This document shows, piece by piece, positions 5,498 through 6,649 of a DNA stretch of 6,649 nucleotides; the first letter of the stretch is position 1; the number at the start of each line of letters is the position of its first letter. The position numbers were made by a program, and so were the translations under genes. Location: contig JAEEKC010000114.1 in assembly GCA_016282215.1 (NCBI GenBank), forward strand, positions 1 through 6,649, read 5' to 3'. The stretch comes from Lachnospiraceae bacterium. Its GTDB lineage: Bacteria > Bacillota > Clostridia > Lachnospirales > Lachnospiraceae. The notes under the pieces are model-generated. The model was not told where the DNA came from and ran no database searches. It was given only the letters and a program-made list of their open reading frames with translations.

Positions 5498-5568
5498 ATT
5501 GACAACGATTCATACTTTGGTCACAGGCTTTCACAAAATCATCACATTATCATCAAAATTGCGTAACA
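5489..5568 (+). promoter_or_regulatory. Helically phased hexamer array, candidate response-regulator operator for htrA
   Basis: TTCACA-like hexamers start at 5489 (TTGACA), 5499 (TTGACA), 5509 (TTCATA), 5520 (GTCACA), 5530 (TTCACA), 5541 (ATCACA), 5552 (ATCAAA) and 5563 (GTAACA). Successive spacings are 10, 10, 11, 10, 11, 11 and 11 bp, close to one helical turn. Direct repeats at about 11 bp are the known binding layout of OmpR/PhoB-family regulators; Bacillus PhoP boxes are TT(A/T)ACA-like repeats. The outer units are degenerate, and the first lies inside the inverted repeat. A poor -10 (TATTCT, 5578-5583) follows with no good -35, which would suit an activator-dependent promoter. The regulator is not encoded in the window. 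Confidence 0.5.
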
Positions 5569-5586
5569 AATCCGCCTTATTCTGTG

Positions 5587-5672
5587 TCTCAGAAAATGAG
5601 AACTGAATGAAACCGCATCTGAAAACCGGGATTCAGATGGAGTGCGACGGAAAGAAGATCTTTCCGGTCGCA
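5587..5672 (+). other. Structured htrA leader with three hairpins
   Basis: Three stem-loops follow each other before the start codon. First, TCTCA (5587-5591) pairs with TGAGA (5597-5601). Second, CATCTGAA (5616-5623) pairs with TTCAGATG (5632-5639) around 8 nt. Third, TGCGACGGAAAG (5643-5654) pairs with CTTTCC (5660-5665) plus GTCGCA (5667-5672) around a 5-nt loop, with one bulged G at 5666. The third has 12 bp and ends 8 nt before the ribosome binding site. None is followed by a T-tract and I recognise no riboswitch class. Confidence 0.5.
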
Positions 5673-5694
5673 GACAGAATAAAGGAGGCACGTT

Positions 5695-6649
5695 ATGAAC
5701 GGTTATGACGAAAACAACTATGGTGGTATGAACGAAATGAATCAGGGTCAGCAGTCTTTTATCAGCCCGGAACAGCTTCAAGCACAGATCGACAGCGAAA
5801 AGCGCATGCAGGAAGAGGTGGCGAAAGCCCAGGCGCAGCAGACAGCTGATGAGACAGACGCACAGGCGAAGGCAGCTGCATATGCACAGCCGAATGTACA
5901 GCCGCAGGCGACAACATATACATACGCAAATGATCAGGCATACACGCAGCAGACATACGCGCAGCAGACAGCAGCGACATTTACACAGACAAATGCTTCA
6001 GCCGGTCCGCAGGAGGAAAACCACACAAAGGCAAAGAAAGCGAAGAAGGAAAGAAAACCCATGCCGGCTATCGGCAGGTTCGCACTCGGCGGAGCAGTAT
6101 TCGGATTATGCGGCGCACTGGTCTTCTCGGGAGTAATGGTGATCAGTAATCACACCTTCCTGAAAAAAGATACGCAGGAAATCGCGCGGACCGCAGACAA
6201 CGATGATGACAGCATGGCTGAGAGAAAAGAAGAAAAGACTGAAAAGTCCGGAGAATCAGCCGATGATTCCTTTGTTAAGAGGCAGGATAAAGAGGAAGAG
6301 GCTGAGATCGGTGAGAGCAAGACGCTTCCGACAACGAATACCAGCGACGCGGCAACCATCTCAGAGATCACACAGAGTGTCATGCCCTCCATCGTTTCCA
6401 TCACGGTCAAAGGTGTGGAAGAAGTACAGAGTATGTTCGGTACACAGAAATATGAAGCAGAAGGCGCCGGCAGCGGTATTGTAGTCAGTGAGACAGATGA
6501 CAACCTTCTGATCGCAACCAATAATCATGTAGTCAGCAACGCAAATGAAGTTTCAGTTTGCTTCAACGATTCCGAGGAAGCGGTAGTCGCAGCAGAGGTA
6601 AAGGGCACGGATGTCAAAAATGACCTTGCCATCGTTGTAGTGAAAAAAG
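5695..6649 (+). CDS. htrA: HtrA/DegP-type membrane-anchored serine protease (3' truncated by window end)
   Basis: The first 318 codons of an HtrA-like (S1C trypsin-fold) protease, which degrades misfolded proteins outside the membrane. Residues 1-126 are a cytoplasmic tail rich in Gln, Ala and Thr with QQT repeats, ending in a basic stop-transfer-like stretch (KAKKAKKERK, 112-121). Residues about 127-151 form the single membrane span (IGRFALGGAVFGLCGALVFSGVMVI), then a charged, probably disordered linker to about 215. The protease domain starts near residue 219 (AATISEITQSVMPSIVSI), followed by GAGSGIVVS (257-265), the catalytic His278 in ATNNHVV and the catalytic Asp310 in NDLAIV. The GNSGGP serine motif and the PDZ domain lie beyond the window end. 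The start is firm: AAAGGAGG (5681-5688) is 6 nt before ATG. The upstream phased repeats suggest two-component control of the CssR type, but that is inferred. Symbol is generic for the family. Confidence 0.92.
   Translation, partial: MNGYDENNYGGMNEMNQGQQSFISPEQLQAQIDSEKRMQEEVAKAQAQQTADETDAQAKAAAYAQPNVQPQATTYTYANDQAYTQQTYAQQTAATFTQTNASAGPQEENHTKAKKAKKERKPMPAIGRFALGGAVFGLCGALVFSGVMVISNHTFLKKDTQEIARTADNDDDSMAERKEEKTEKSGESADDSFVKRQDKEEEAEIGESKTLPTTNTSDAATISEITQSVMPSIVSITVKGVEEVQSMFGTQKYEAEGAGSGIVVSETDDNLLIATNNHVVSNANEVSVCFNDSEEAVVAAEVKGTDVKNDLAIVVVKK

Larger units (their letters stand above)
5386..5694. promoter_or_regulatory. 309-bp intergenic region between the secreted-protein operon and htrA
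   Basis: No gene is seen here. From left to right it holds 37 bp of unremarkable A/T-rich sequence, a perfect long inverted repeat including a terminator (5423-5497), a row of 10-11-bp phased hexamers (5489-5568), and a leader with three consecutive hairpins (5587-5672). The htrA ribosome binding site AAAGGAGG (5681-5688) ends it. Each element is listed separately. Confidence 0.85.

Noticed and set aside
5499..5504. Perfect TTGACA as a -35 of an htrA promoter
   Set aside because: At 16-18 bp downstream the sequence is TCACAGG, with no -10 resemblance. It fits better as a unit of the phased hexamer row.
5849..6136. 95-codon plus-strand open frame rich in Arg, Gln and His
   Set aside because: It is the +1 shadow of the repetitive Gln-rich part of htrA; the htrA frame is supported by its ribosome binding site, membrane span and protease motifs.
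1..6649. tRNA, rRNA or complete insertion sequence
   Set aside because: No cloverleaf-like arrangement with TTCGA-type loops, no rRNA-like stretch and no transposase coding region was found on either strand.

Overview
The window most likely comes from a Gram-positive anaerobe of the Clostridia, probably Lachnospiraceae. The basis is the moderate base composition, strong AGGAGG-type ribosome binding sites, a DUF4317 protein (a family I know mainly from Clostridia), a bacterial Big_2/CAP secreted protein, and a membrane-anchored HtrA protease with a long cytoplasmic tail. This placement is an inference from gene content, not a measured assignment.

Layout. Positions 1-160 hold the 3' end of a plus-strand gene, probably an alpha/beta hydrolase. 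It meets, with no bases between the stop codons, a minus-strand DUF4317 gene (161-1543). A divergent intergenic region (1544-1733) leads to the plus-strand housekeeping genes truA (1734-2477, tRNA pseudouridine synthase) and an ExoIII/ExoA-type AP endonuclease (2594-3346). A 177-bp gap with a candidate promoter and a compound stem-loop precedes two tightly spaced genes for exported proteins. These are a Big_2-CAP domain protein (3524-4252) and a right-handed beta-helix protein (4276-5385). Their 23-bp gap contains a strong ribosome binding site, so they are very probably one operon.

The 309-bp gap 5386-5694 is the richest non-coding part. It begins with a perfect 33-bp inverted repeat (5423-5455 and 5465-5497). 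Each arm is itself a hairpin, and the 5' one is followed by six T, so it can act as the intrinsic terminator of the secreted-protein operon. Directly after it, partly inside its right edge, lies a row of TTCACA-like hexamers spaced 10-11 bp apart (5489-5568). This is the layout expected for an OmpR/PhoB-family response-regulator operator. Three consecutive hairpins then fill the leader up to the ribosome binding site of an HtrA/DegP-type serine protease (5695 to the window end, truncated).

Biologically, the left part is housekeeping. The right part concerns the cell envelope: two exported proteins of unknown substrate next to a membrane-bound quality-control protease whose promoter region looks regulated. 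The most interesting signals are the self-complementary palindromic element and the helically phased repeat array between these two units. No complete new system such as a defence island, CRISPR array or mobile element with its own transposase is visible.
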